Source: CAJXMH01 sp040220135
GTDB taxonomy: Bacteria; Bacteroidota; Bacteroidia; Flavobacteriales_E; Vicingaceae
Reading direction: 5' to 3'
NCBI GenBank assembly: GCA_040220135.1
Contig: JAVJTT010000006.1
Span: forward strand, 62,001 to 126,000
DNA length: 64,000 nucleotides
The notes under the pieces were generated by a model. That model saw only the letters and a list, made by a program, of their open reading frames with translations. It had not been told where the DNA came from and searched no databases. Below, in pieces: positions 52,901 through 61,582 of the stretch (its first letter is position 1; each line of letters begins with the position of its first letter). The translations under genes and the position numbers were made by a program.

Positions 52901-54061
52901 TTATTTTGAATAGTTTATCGCCGCATCCAAAGGGATTTTTTTTCCTTTATTGAAAGCAACAATATACGCATCATCAAAGCCTTCTGACTTTAAGCGATCA
53001 AGTTTTTGTACAGCTTGTTCATGATTCTCGAATGGCCCCACAGCAATAATAGTCACCTCTTCGTATTTAATCTCTTCAACCTGTTCTACCGTTAAATATA
53101 CTTCCATTACCTCTTCGGGTATGTTTTCTTTAAAAGCTCCCATTTGAACGTAAAACTCTACTTCTCCTTTTATCCCGGCACGTAAATTAACATTTTGATA
53201 GCTAATCAATTCATTCGCATACTTTCGCTCATCGTTCACATTCACAATAAAGGCATCACCATAGCCTTTTGATTGTAAAGTTTTAAGCAAGCTTTCAGCT
53301 TGAGAGTAGTAAGAAAAATGCCCCACTACATAGCGAATCATTCCTTTGTTGTCGACAAAAACATCAACGTTTTTTAAGTTTCCATAACTACTAATAGGGC
53401 TAGGGTTGATGTTGCTTCCAATTTGCACTCCATACAAGGGTGCATTGGTTGTATACTCCAGGCGTTGCACAACCATTCCCCTTTCAGCTAAAGCGGCAGA
53501 GTCTAGCATCACCTCTTGTTTTACTGTAATTTTATTGGGCTGGTAATCGCTTGGTGGCTCAATGGCTAAATTCCAGTCTTTTCCACTTTCACTTTCTTCA
53601 AATGGGCATTTTTGCAAATGTCGATCCGCTTCGGCAATGTAGTAGTCATCTATGCTTTCTCGGTATTTCTTAAATTGAAGAAAGGCTTGATTAGCCGCGG
53701 CGCATTGATCGTCCTCGACCAAGGCAACAGTTAAATAATAAAAAGTATGCAAAGGGGCTCCCTTTTCTTGAAAGCTGCCCACAATATAGCTTTCATTAAT
53801 ATTTTTTGCCGCTTTTTTCAGGTGATACAAAGCCTCTTTTTGGTGTCCACTCAGCTCGGTGTAGGCAGCACCCATTAAAAAGTTGATGTTTGAATGTTCA
53901 GGATTTTGAACATAAACATATCGAAGCGCCTCAATCGCTGGCTTTATTTCTCTTTTCGCTAATAAGGCTCTAGCTTTATCAAACTGAAACTCTAAAGAAT
54001 CTTGTGCGCTTAAGCCAATAAAGCATAGCGTGAAGAAGAAAATGGAAAGGGTTTTTTTCAT
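52901..54061 (-). CDS. Exported TPR-SPOR protein, paralogue 2
   Basis: The 386-residue protein has a signal peptide (LSAQ), TPR-like helices in residues 22-150, a linker, and two SPOR-like domains (LYGVQIGSNINPSPISSY with YAN/FIVNVND, then FYVQMGAFKENIPEEV with FDDAYIVAF). SPOR domains bind denuded peptidoglycan, often at the division site. The end KGKKIPLDAAINY is shared with the gene upstream. It follows that gene with 3 bases between and is thus co-transcribed. Confidence 0.82.
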   Translation of the reverse strand: MKKTLSIFFFTLCFIGLSAQDSLEFQFDKARALLAKREIKPAIEALRYVYVQNPEHSNINFLMGAAYTELSGHQKEALYHLKKAAKNINESYIVGSFQEKGAPLHTFYYLTVALVEDDQCAAANQAFLQFKKYRESIDDYYIAEADRHLQKCPFEESESGKDWNLAIEPPSDYQPNKITVKQEVMLDSAALAERGMVVQRLEYTTNAPLYGVQIGSNINPSPISSYGNLKNVDVFVDNKGMIRYVVGHFSYYSQAESLLKTLQSKGYGDAFIVNVNDERKYANELISYQNVNLRAGIKGEVEFYVQMGAFKENIPEEVMEVYLTVEQVEEIKYEEVTIIAVGPFENHEQAVQKLDRLKSEGFDDAYIVAFNKGKKIPLDAAINYSK

Positions 54062-54064
54062 TTT

Positions 54065-55300
54065 TTATGGGTTATAATCTAATGCTTGTTGAAGGGGAAT
54101 TTTTTTGCCTTTATGAAGCGCTATTATAAAAGCGTCTTCAAAGCCTTTCTTCTTGATTTTTGACTCATAGCTTTTAGCTTCTTGATAGCTATCAAAGTCG
54201 CCTACGGTTAAAAAAGTAAAGTCCTCTATCTGGTACTCTTCTATTCCCTCTATTTGAAAATAAAGCTTTGCTGTTTGCTCTGGAATGTTTTCCTGAAACG
54301 CCCCTAACTGCAGGCAATACTTAACTTTTCCGCTAAGCTTTGCACGAATATTAACTGCATTAATACTGACAACTTCATCTGCAAATTTTCGCGTATCATT
54401 CACATTTACAACAAAAGCGTCTTGATACCCCTTCGCTTTTACTGCCTCTAACAAAGACATCGCTTGTGAGTGAATCGAAAAATGACCAATTACATAACGA
54501 ATCAACCCCTTCTTGTCCATAAAGGCATCAACATTCTTTAGCTCTTTAAACCGACTGACAGGAACTACTTCTTTAAACGCACCTAACTGCACTCCATATA
54601 AAGGATAGTCGGTAGAGTATTCTATTCTTTTCGTTACAATTTCCTTGGGCTTTGGTGCTTTTGTGTCATTTGGCAACTCCTTGGGTTCTAGCTTAGCATC
54701 TTGTAAAGATCTATCTGTTTTATTTAAAGTGCTATCTTCTTGAGCTTTAACAACCTCACTATTGTAGGGCTTGAAATTGGGGAATGTCGGCAAACTATCT
54801 TGTTTCGGAATAGATTTTGATTTCTTACAAATTTGAAGCCACCTTTTAGACTCCTCTACATAAAACTGATCCTCGTGGGGGTACACTTCCAAAAATTTTG
54901 CTCTTGCCCTCTCTGCCTTATTGCATAAGTGATGCTGCGAATAAGCTATGCTTAGGTAATAAAACACGTAAATTGGAGTACGTTCTTCTGAAAGACTATT
55001 GGGGTCATACTCCAAAGATGCTTTTGAGGTAGCTGCTTCCAGTAACTCAAGCGTTTTGGGGTTAACGATTTCTGCCTCTGCATAACAAACGCCAACCAAG
55101 TACTTCAAATTTGCATTTTTGGGGTATTGCTTTTGAAGGTAAAGCAAGTAGGGCAATGCCTCCTTAATTCTTCTTTGAGACAAATGCTGCTTTGCAATAT
55201 TAAAATTGACTAAAAAGTCAGCCTCTTCAATTTCTTCAGCATAAGACCCAAATGAAATACTCAATATTAAAATTAGGAGTATACGTCTCATCCTAAACAA
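54065..55300 (-). CDS. Exported TPR-SPOR protein, paralogue 1
   Basis: The 411-residue protein has a signal peptide (SYAE), a TPR-like N-terminal half, a Lys/Pro-rich linker (about residues 165-205), and two SPOR-like domains (YGVQLGAFKEVVPVSRF and YCLQLGAFQENIPEQT). It is a tandem paralogue of the gene at 52901, with the same domain order and the same ending KGKKIPLQQALDY. The pair should be periplasmic and bound to peptidoglycan. The reason for two copies is not visible. Confidence 0.82.
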   Translation of the reverse strand: MFRMRRILLILILSISFGSYAEEIEEADFLVNFNIAKQHLSQRRIKEALPYLLYLQKQYPKNANLKYLVGVCYAEAEIVNPKTLELLEAATSKASLEYDPNSLSEERTPIYVFYYLSIAYSQHHLCNKAERARAKFLEVYPHEDQFYVEESKRWLQICKKSKSIPKQDSLPTFPNFKPYNSEVVKAQEDSTLNKTDRSLQDAKLEPKELPNDTKAPKPKEIVTKRIEYSTDYPLYGVQLGAFKEVVPVSRFKELKNVDAFMDKKGLIRYVIGHFSIHSQAMSLLEAVKAKGYQDAFVVNVNDTRKFADEVVSINAVNIRAKLSGKVKYCLQLGAFQENIPEQTAKLYFQIEGIEEYQIEDFTFLTVGDFDSYQEAKSYESKIKKKGFEDAFIIALHKGKKIPLQQALDYNP

Positions 55301-55372
55301 AAGTACCTAGCTCAAACACCTCAAGTGGATGAATAGCTATTTACTATTAACACTTTGGGTGTTTATAACAAG

Positions 55373-55858
55373 CTAAATGGAGATATCAATGATCTTGAGC
55401 CTTCGTTTTTTCCCCAAGAGGTAGTTTCGGTTTCCTAAAATTGCGCTCACAGTACCAAGGCCTATGAAAACTGTACTTACGAATACACTTTGCTCAGAGA
55501 CAACTGGATCATCTGAATTAATCAATCGATTAAAGCTATCAATTCCTAAATATGCCCCCCCAACTGTAAAGGTAAGCCCAGACAAAAATCGCCAGCCAAA
55601 ATGCTTGTGCGTCTTCTTTACCTTTTTTACATCAGTCAGTTTCACTATTTGGTTTCCTACTACAAAACTGCTGTCTAAAATTCTAGTGATTTCTCCGGCA
55701 ACTACAATTCCTTCTTGTGTTTGTAGACTAATAAAGTTGCCTTTGTAATACCTTATTCGCTTTTCTATTCCATTTTTATCTAAGGCTAATATTTTCTGCG
55801 CAGCAGCTTCTTCTACAAGAAAGAGGAAGCAAAGAATTCCTAAACACTTGAGCAACAT
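55373..55858 (-). CDS. Exported protein of unknown function with two membrane segments
   Basis: The protein, 161 residues from this ATG, has a signal peptide ending EEAAAQ, a small beta-rich part (GNFISLQTQEGIVVAGEITRI) and two C-terminal hydrophobic segments (FLSGLTFTVGGAYLGI and SVFVSTVFIGLGTVSAIL). This is a common small-protein plan in Bacteroidota but I do not recognise a family. An in-frame ATG at 55906 would add 16 residues before the signal peptide; I prefer 55858 because the hydrophobic segment starts two residues later. It lies 72 bases before the TPR-SPOR pair on the same strand. Confidence 0.6.
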   Translation of the reverse strand: MLLKCLGILCFLFLVEEAAAQKILALDKNGIEKRIRYYKGNFISLQTQEGIVVAGEITRILDSSFVVGNQIVKLTDVKKVKKTHKHFGWRFLSGLTFTVGGAYLGIDSFNRLINSDDPVVSEQSVFVSTVFIGLGTVSAILGNRNYLLGKKRRLKIIDISI

Positions 55859-55946
55859 CCTATGTGGTAGTATTTGAAAAAGTTTTATTTGGTCGAACGT
55901 TTTCATTAGGTAGTCTAAATTTCGGCAATAATTAACAAAGTAGCTG

Positions 55947-55954
55947 TAACTTTG
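55947..55954 (+). promoter_or_regulatory. -7 box (TAACTTTG) before the gene at 55975
   Basis: The octamer matches TAnnTTTG and lies 20 bases before the ATG, inside the 116-base divergent gap. Confidence 0.45.
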
Positions 55955-55974
55955 TAGCGGAAATTAACGCCAAA

Positions 55975-56241
55975 ATGCTAGAAAAGGAAAAAAAAATAAG
56001 AGCGATTAGTGAGTCTTTTGACCCTGCAAGTGTTACCACCATTGCAGATTTACAAGACAAGGAATTTAGCGGAGAATCCCTTACCGAAGAGCAAGAAAAA
56101 GCACTCCGCTCTTTTCGCAAGCTAAGAGTTAAAAAACTAGCTAAAAAACAGCATCAAGAGGAGGCTTTTCATGCTCGCTTTGAATATTTGAGAGCTTTGA
56201 GCAATTTGGTTGATTATCGCCAGTTCATTGGCGATAAATAG
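55975..56241 (+). CDS. Small helical hypothetical protein
   Basis: The 88-residue protein is charged and predicted helical (EEQEKALRSFRKLRVKKLAKKQHQEEAFHARFEYLRAL) with no signal peptide or membrane segment. No family is recognised. It has its own -7 box and is convergent with the aldehyde dehydrogenase gene, 16 bases away. It is accepted as a gene because of its promoter and its clean separation from the genes on both sides. Confidence 0.6.
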   Translation: MLEKEKKIRAISESFDPASVTTIADLQDKEFSGESLTEEQEKALRSFRKLRVKKLAKKQHQEEAFHARFEYLRALSNLVDYRQFIGDK

Positions 56242-56257
56242 TCCTTGAATTTAGTTT

Positions 56258-57709
56258 CTATTCTTGAGGGTACTTAATGCAAACATTTTTCGGTTCTGTA
56301 AAGAACTGCAAGGCTTCAAACCCACCTTCTCTGCCTACACCACTTTGTTTTACTCCGCCAAAAGGTGTCCTTAAGTCGCGCAACAACCAACAATTAACCC
56401 ACACAATTCCAGAGTGCAGTTTTTCAGCCATTCGGTTAGCACGGCTAATGTTTTCTGTCCATAAAGTGGAAGCTAAACCATAGTCCGTAGAGTTTGCGTA
56501 CTTCAAAACTTCATCTTCTGTTTGAAAAGGAGTAAGGGTAACCACCGGACCAAAAATTTCCTCTTGGTTTGTTCGACAGTCATAACTTAACCCTTCAATC
56601 ACAGTAGGCTCTATAAACCAACCATCGAGTTTTTGGCTTGTCAAATCCACTTGACTTCCTCCACATAAAACGGATCCCCCTTCTTCTTTAGCGAGTTGAA
56701 TATATGAAAGAACCTTCTCCATATGCGCTTTAGAAACCAGCGCTCCCTGATCGGTTTTCGCTTCTTTCGGATCGCCAACTTTTAGTTGCTTCACCGCCTC
56801 TACAAAGTCGTTTTTAAATCGATCATATAGCTTTTCTTGAACAAATATTCTAGAACCACAGAGACAAATTTGCCCTTGGTTTGCAAACGAAGATCGAACT
56901 GTTGTTTTAAGCATTCTCTCATAATCGCAATCGTCAAAAATGATGTTCGGGTTTTTACCCCCTAATTCTAAAGACATTTTTTTAAACATGGGAGCGGCCA
57001 CTTTAGCAATGGCTTTTCCGGTCTCCGTGCCACCTGTAAACGAAATAAGCGAAATGTCTGGATGTTCTGTAATGGCGGCACCGACCTTATGCCCAAAGCC
57101 GTGAACTATATTTAAAACTCCTTTCGGCAAACCCACTTCTTGACAAATCTTAGCAAGCAAAAAAGCCGTGTAAGGGGTTACTTCAGAAGGCTTTGCTACC
57201 ACACAATTACCTGCAGCTAAAGCAGGAGCAATCTTCCAGCTAAACAAATACAAAGGCAAATTCCAAGGAGAAATACAGCCAGCCACCCCTATAGGTTGCC
57301 TTAGTGTATAATTTATAGCCCCTATTTCCATCTGGTGTGCTTCTGAAGCAAAGTGCACAATAGCCGAAGAATAAAAACGGAAGTTGTGTGCTGCTCTTGG
57401 GATGTCCACTTTTCTAGCCAAAGAAAGCGGTTTTCCATTATCTCTTGATTCAGCTTCGGCCAGGCCTTCTAAATTTTCTTCTATTTTGTCTGCAATTTTT
57501 CGCAAAAAAGCTGACCGTTCCTCCTTTGGAGTAGAAGACCAATTTGGAAAAGCTGATTTTGCTGCTTTTGTTGCTGCATTAATATCAGCTTGATCCGAGT
57601 CTGGGATTAAACTATAAACAGCGCCTTTAGCCGGTTCATAGTTTTCTATGTATTGTTTTGAATGAGGTTCTATAAATACCCCATCCACGTAATTCAAGAT
57701 TTTATCCAT
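56258..57709 (-). CDS. Aldehyde dehydrogenase, ALDH8-like
   Basis: The 483-residue NAD-dependent enzyme has the ALDH signatures: SPWNLPLYLFSWKIAPALAAG, FTGGTETGK (NAD loop), catalytic Glu in LELGGKNPNI, and catalytic Cys in NQGQICLCGSRI. The C-terminal CWLLRDLRTPFGGVKQSGVGREG closely resembles the ALDH8A1 group, which oxidises 2-aminomuconic or 2-hydroxymuconic semialdehyde in tryptophan or aromatic breakdown. No other such gene is near. I chose the ATG at 57709, where the family begins; an ATG at 57730 falls in the terminator region. Confidence 0.9.
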   Translation of the reverse strand: MDKILNYVDGVFIEPHSKQYIENYEPAKGAVYSLIPDSDQADINAATKAAKSAFPNWSSTPKEERSAFLRKIADKIEENLEGLAEAESRDNGKPLSLARKVDIPRAAHNFRFYSSAIVHFASEAHQMEIGAINYTLRQPIGVAGCISPWNLPLYLFSWKIAPALAAGNCVVAKPSEVTPYTAFLLAKICQEVGLPKGVLNIVHGFGHKVGAAITEHPDISLISFTGGTETGKAIAKVAAPMFKKMSLELGGKNPNIIFDDCDYERMLKTTVRSSFANQGQICLCGSRIFVQEKLYDRFKNDFVEAVKQLKVGDPKEAKTDQGALVSKAHMEKVLSYIQLAKEEGGSVLCGGSQVDLTSQKLDGWFIEPTVIEGLSYDCRTNQEEIFGPVVTLTPFQTEDEVLKYANSTDYGLASTLWTENISRANRMAEKLHSGIVWVNCWLLRDLRTPFGGVKQSGVGREGGFEALQFFTEPKNVCIKYPQE

Positions 57710-57732
57710 GCAATAAAGGTATTGAATCAAAT

Positions 57733-57760
57733 AAAAAAAGAGCGGAAAACCCGCTCTTTT
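57733..57760 (-). terminator. Strong hairpin terminator in ALDH leader (minus strand)
   Basis: AAAAGAGCGG (57736-57745) is mirrored exactly by CCGCTCTTTT (57751-57760) with a 5-base loop. On the minus strand it runs into T residues at 57739-57733, only 27 bases before the ALDH ATG. A second perfect repeat CCAGTTTT-TT-AAAACTGG lies at 57776-57793. This looks like the end of a short RNA or an attenuator for the ALDH gene. Confidence 0.65.
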
Positions 57761-57922
57761 GTCCTGTAGTTTGTTCCAGTTTTTTAAAACTGGATAAATG
57801 CTTAGAAAGTTGAAGCTAAATTACGCCGGTGAAAAGAGTGTGCTTGTTAAGGAAGCGTTAAGCTCTGTTAATTTGTGTTAAGCTAGAGCAGGCCTTGATT
57901 CTAAGCCTTACCTTAGTTGTTT

Positions 57923-59479
57923 ATGAACAACAAAAAACTTCCTTTTCTAACCGTTGCCGCTTCCTTAAGCATGGTAGCCTTGATTGCTATTCAAGTATAC
58001 TGGATCAAAACCTCTGCAGAAACACAACAAAGGCGTTTTGATCAAAAAGCCATGGAAGTTATGAGCGAGGTAACAGAGAAACTTGAGCGCGAAGAAGCCA
58101 TTACTTCCGTAACTTCTCGTTTGTTTCATGACCTGAGGAAGGATATTCCGGGGGACTCAGTTTTTACTTTGGACCAGTTTCCTTTGAATGACCCTTTTCA
58201 AAAGCAGTTGATCAAGAAACAGGACCATAAATCTACTCAAGATCCAACGAAAGACCTTTACAACATTCAGTTTGAACCCCCTCAGCAAGATTCAACATTA
58301 TTCATTATTAGAAAAACTCAGAAAAGAGTATTAAGTAGCCGGGTTAACTTTGAAAGCCAGCTGCAAAACAAGGCCACCCTTGTGAATGAGATTGTGAACG
58401 AACTGGCCCTAATTAGTGTAAACTATCGAAATTTTGATGAGAGGGTCTCTCACCAGCAAATTGATTCTCTTTTTAAAAGAGAACTTAAAAAATCAGGCTT
58501 AAATACCGATTATGTCTTTGACATATTGGATGCCGAAACTCAATATTTGAGCTTTACTCAAGACCCCATTTTAGGAGAAAAACTCAAAAAGTCGCCTTAT
58601 CGATTAAGCTTGTTTCCCAATGACTTTACCGAAAGTGACTCTTTATTGCTATACTTTCCCAAACAACAAAGCTTCCTGCTAAAAAACAGCTGGGAAATAC
58701 TTGCGTTATCTTTCCTCTTAGTACTTATTCTCATTCTTTTGTTTTACAGTTCTTTATCTACTATTTTCAAGCAAAAACAACTATCTCAAGTTAAAAATGA
58801 TTTCATCAACAACATGACGCATGAGCTCAAAACTCCAATTTCTACCATTGGGTTAGCTTGCGAAGCTTTAAGCGACAAAAGCATTTCCATTGATCCGAAT
58901 CGAAGAGAAAGCTATGTAGGCATGATCAATGAAGAAAATAAAAGGCTCTCTGTTCTCGTTGATAATGTGCTAAAAAGTGCCGTTTGGGATTCAGCTGAGT
59001 TAAAATTAGAAACCCAGCCGGTTAACTTGCATGAAATTATTCATAGAGTAGCAGAAAACTTTGAAATTCAAATCAGTAAACGAGAAGGAAATTTAGAGCT
59101 TGAACTTGCTGCCGATAATTCAGTAATTAAAGGAGATAAGGTGCACCTTTCTAATGTATTTTATAATTTATTGGACAATGCAAACAAGTACTCCAATGAC
59201 AAACCTCAAGTGGCTATAATCTCTAAAGTAAAAGGGGGGCAACTTACAATTCAAGTTAAAGACAAAGGAATTGGTATTTCGAAAGAAAACCAGAAGCGAA
59301 TATTTGAGAAATTTTACCGCGTCTCAACCGGCAATCTTCACGATGTGAAAGGGTTCGGATTAGGCTTAAACTATGTTAAACGAATTGTAGAACTTCACCA
59401 AGGCTCCATAGATTTGAAGAGTCAAAAAGGTAAAGGAACTACAATCACCTTAAAATTCGATAAGAATGGAACAGAATAA
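57923..59479 (+). CDS. rprX: Sensor histidine kinase, RprX-like
   Basis: The 518-residue protein has TM1 (residues 8-24), a periplasmic region of about 220 residues, TM2 (IL ALSFLLVLILILLFY), a HisKA domain with NNMTHELKTPIST (phospho-His), and an ATPase domain with NLLDNANKYSN, DKGIGISKEN and GFGLGLNYVKRIV. Length and N-terminal pattern match RprX of Bacteroidota. I chose the ATG at 57923 over TTG at 57917. The regulator gene follows with a 14-base overlap. Confidence 0.88.
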   Translation: MNNKKLPFLTVAASLSMVALIAIQVYWIKTSAETQQRRFDQKAMEVMSEVTEKLEREEAITSVTSRLFHDLRKDIPGDSVFTLDQFPLNDPFQKQLIKKQDHKSTQDPTKDLYNIQFEPPQQDSTLFIIRKTQKRVLSSRVNFESQLQNKATLVNEIVNELALISVNYRNFDERVSHQQIDSLFKRELKKSGLNTDYVFDILDAETQYLSFTQDPILGEKLKKSPYRLSLFPNDFTESDSLLLYFPKQQSFLLKNSWEILALSFLLVLILILLFYSSLSTIFKQKQLSQVKNDFINNMTHELKTPISTIGLACEALSDKSISIDPNRRESYVGMINEENKRLSVLVDNVLKSAVWDSAELKLETQPVNLHEIIHRVAENFEIQISKREGNLELELAADNSVIKGDKVHLSNVFYNLLDNANKYSNDKPQVAIISKVKGGQLTIQVKDKGIGISKENQKRIFEKFYRVSTGNLHDVKGFGLGLNYVKRIVELHQGSIDLKSQKGKGTTITLKFDKNGTE

Positions 59480-60164
59480 AACCAAAGTATTAATTGTGGA
59501 AGATGACCAGAATCTTGGTCAAATGTTATCTGATTACCTCAAAGTAAAAGGCTTTGACACCACTTTAGAAAGAGATGGTGAGGCCGGCTTTAAAGCTTTT
59601 ATAGACGATGAATATGATCTTTGTCTGCTAGATGTGATGATGCCAAAAAAAGATGGCTTTACTTTGGCCAAAGAGATTCGTCAATTAAAAACCTCCATGC
59701 CACTAATTTTTCTCACAGCTAAAAGCATGGAAGAAGACATTAAGGAGGGTTTTAAATCTGGCGCTGATGATTACATCACCAAGCCATTTAGCATGGAAGT
59801 GCTTTTAATGCGTGTGGAAGCTGTGATGAGAAGAGTGCAAAACTTGCAAGAGGAATTAAAAAACAAAAAAGAGTTTCGCATTCAAGACTATACTTTCCTT
59901 CCTGAGAAAAGAATCATTCAGAAGGAGGGGTTTGAAAAAAAGCTCACCTCAAAAGAAAATGAACTGCTTCGATTACTTTGTATGTATAAGGGTGAAGTAG
60001 TGGACAGAAATGATGCTTTAAATATGATTTGGGGCGAAGACAGTTACTACAATTCCCGTAGTATGGATGTTTACATCACAAAACTTCGCAAAATTTTTAA
60101 AGAGGACGAAGGGATTCAGATTATTAATAGCCACGGAAAAGGATTTAAACTACTGGTTGATTAA
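59466..60164 (+). CDS. rprY: OmpR-family response regulator, RprY-like
   Basis: The 232-residue protein has a receiver domain (VLIVEDDQNLG, phospho-Asp in CLLDVMMPKKDGF, Lys in YITKPFSME) and a winged-helix OmpR/PhoB domain (LTSKENELLRLLCMYKGEVVDR, YYNSRSMDVYITKLRKIF). It is the partner of the kinase at 57923. In Bacteroides, RprY is tied to redox and metabolic control; here the target genes are unknown. Confidence 0.9.
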   Translation: MEQNKTKVLIVEDDQNLGQMLSDYLKVKGFDTTLERDGEAGFKAFIDDEYDLCLLDVMMPKKDGFTLAKEIRQLKTSMPLIFLTAKSMEEDIKEGFKSGADDYITKPFSMEVLLMRVEAVMRRVQNLQEELKNKKEFRIQDYTFLPEKRIIQKEGFEKKLTSKENELLRLLCMYKGEVVDRNDALNMIWGEDSYYNSRSMDVYITKLRKIFKEDEGIQIINSHGKGFKLLVD

Positions 60165-60200
60165 GCCAATTAAGGCTGTTTTAAGTTCCGAATATTGTGT

Positions 60201-60208
60201 TATCTTTG
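60201..60208 (+). promoter_or_regulatory. -7 box (TATCTTTG) of the stress protein gene
   Basis: The octamer matches TAnnTTTG and lies 18 bases before the chosen ATG at 60227. It argues against an in-frame start at 60197, which would lie before it. Confidence 0.5.
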
Positions 60209-60226
60209 GTTTTAAGCAAAGAAACC

Positions 60227-61060
60227 ATGAAGCATATTTTATACCCTACGGATTTTTCTGAAAACTCAGAACATGCCTTACCATATGCTATGGAATTGGC
60301 TAGGTTGTTTCAAGCAGAAGTTACGCTTTTTAACAGTTATAAGCTACCCTATTCTAAGTCAAATTTATTAGTCTCTATGACTGATAGAATGAAGAAAGAT
60401 TCTGCAGACGGCTTAAAGAAGTTAAAAGAAAAAGTATTAAGCGACCCAGCCTATAAAAACTTAAACATTAGTGTAGAATCGCGTTCCGGTGGTTTTGTTT
60501 CTTTGATTCCAAATGTAGCGGAGGACTTTAACAGCGACCTCATTGTAATGGGCACAAAAGGCGCTAGCGGATTAAAAGAAATGTTTATTGGTAGCAACAC
60601 CTTAGAGGTAATTCAAACTACCCACTGTCCTGTACTAGCCATTCCGGAAAATGCCAAAGACGCCCAAAGGCGAAAATTCAATAAAATTGCTATGGCCACT
60701 GACCTTAGAAAAGTAGATGACCCAAAGCAGTTAGATACGCTTTTTGAAATTGCAAAAATTTGCCGTGCACCTGTAGAATTTGTTAATGTGATTAGGCCAG
60801 AAGATGAAATAGACGACGAAGAACGCTCTAAACAGGTTTTGGTTTTAGAAGAAATGGCAAAAGGTGTTAGCACATCCATTCATTTTACCACCAATTCAGA
60901 TATTATTGACGGCTTAAGTGATTACATTAATCATAAGGAGCCAGATTTGTTTGCCATGTTATCCAGAAAACACAGTCTTTTTGAAAGATTGTTTACCAAA
61001 TCTATTACTAACAAACTCTCTTTCAGAACAGAAATTCCCCTTCTTGTTATCGATGAATAA
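60227..61060 (+). CDS. Tandem-domain universal stress protein
   Basis: The 277-residue cytoplasmic protein has a first UspA domain with the opening KHILYPTDFSENSEHALPYA and the ATP-binding GTKGASGLKEMFIGSNT. A second domain begins at KFNKIAMATDLRKVDDPKQ, with a less typical end (LSRKHSLFERLFTKS). Two-domain Usp proteins are common in Bacteroidota. It lies 62 bases after the RprY-like gene and has its own promoter box. Confidence 0.88.
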   Translation: MKHILYPTDFSENSEHALPYAMELARLFQAEVTLFNSYKLPYSKSNLLVSMTDRMKKDSADGLKKLKEKVLSDPAYKNLNISVESRSGGFVSLIPNVAEDFNSDLIVMGTKGASGLKEMFIGSNTLEVIQTTHCPVLAIPENAKDAQRRKFNKIAMATDLRKVDDPKQLDTLFEIAKICRAPVEFVNVIRPEDEIDDEERSKQVLVLEEMAKGVSTSIHFTTNSDIIDGLSDYINHKEPDLFAMLSRKHSLFERLFTKSITNKLSFRTEIPLLVIDE

Positions 61061-61116
61061 AGCGTTTATTTCGGCATGGTTTTAGTACTTTCGTGAGCCA
61101 AAATTTAAGGGCCTCC

Positions 61117-61512
61117 TTGAGAAAGTACGTCATTTATCTACTCCTTTTTTTAACTACACTTTCTGCTTGTCAACAAAGCAGCAGAGGGCTATTGGTTCGA
61201 AACAAAAAATCAGCCAGAAAATCGGCTCCAAGTGGTAAATTTCGGAACCCAACCCTTTTTAGTCGAATTAACCCTTTTCAGGGTGCAGCAAAGTCCAAAC
61301 TAAACAAGAGTAAGAGAAAACGCTTTAAGTTTTTCAAAAAAAAGCATAAACAGCGGGGAAAAAATCGAAAAGGCAAAAAGCCCGGACGGTCTTTTAACAT
61401 GAAAAGAAAAGTATCTCGAGGCAGACTAAAAAGCTCTGGAAGCAGAATAAAACAAGGTGGTGGAGGTAAAAAGAAGAAAAACAAAAACCTTTTTAATACA
61501 AGAAAAAAATAG
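61117..61512 (+). CDS. Highly basic lipoprotein without acidic residues
   Basis: The protein has a lipoprotein signal (hydrophobic segment YVIYLLLFLTTL, lipobox LSAC) and a mature part of about 114 residues packed with Lys and Arg (KRKRFKFFKKKHKQRGKNRK, GGGGKKKKNK). I see no Asp or Glu at all. It should be lipid-anchored in the envelope and bind negatively charged partners such as lipopolysaccharide, nucleic acid or acidic polysaccharide; that is inference. I chose TTG at 61117 because a TACTTTCG box at 61086 would place the transcript start beyond the GTG at 61093, which is the other option. Confidence 0.6.
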   Translation: MRKYVIYLLLFLTTLSACQQSSRGLLVRNKKSARKSAPSGKFRNPTLFSRINPFQGAAKSKLNKSKRKRFKFFKKKHKQRGKNRKGKKPGRSFNMKRKVSRGRLKSSGSRIKQGGGGKKKKNKNLFNTRKK

Positions 61513-61582
61513 CTTTATTTTTGGAACGTGCTAGAAAACAAAAGTTTATTACCTTTAACCTCTTAGTAAAGTTAACGCTCGG

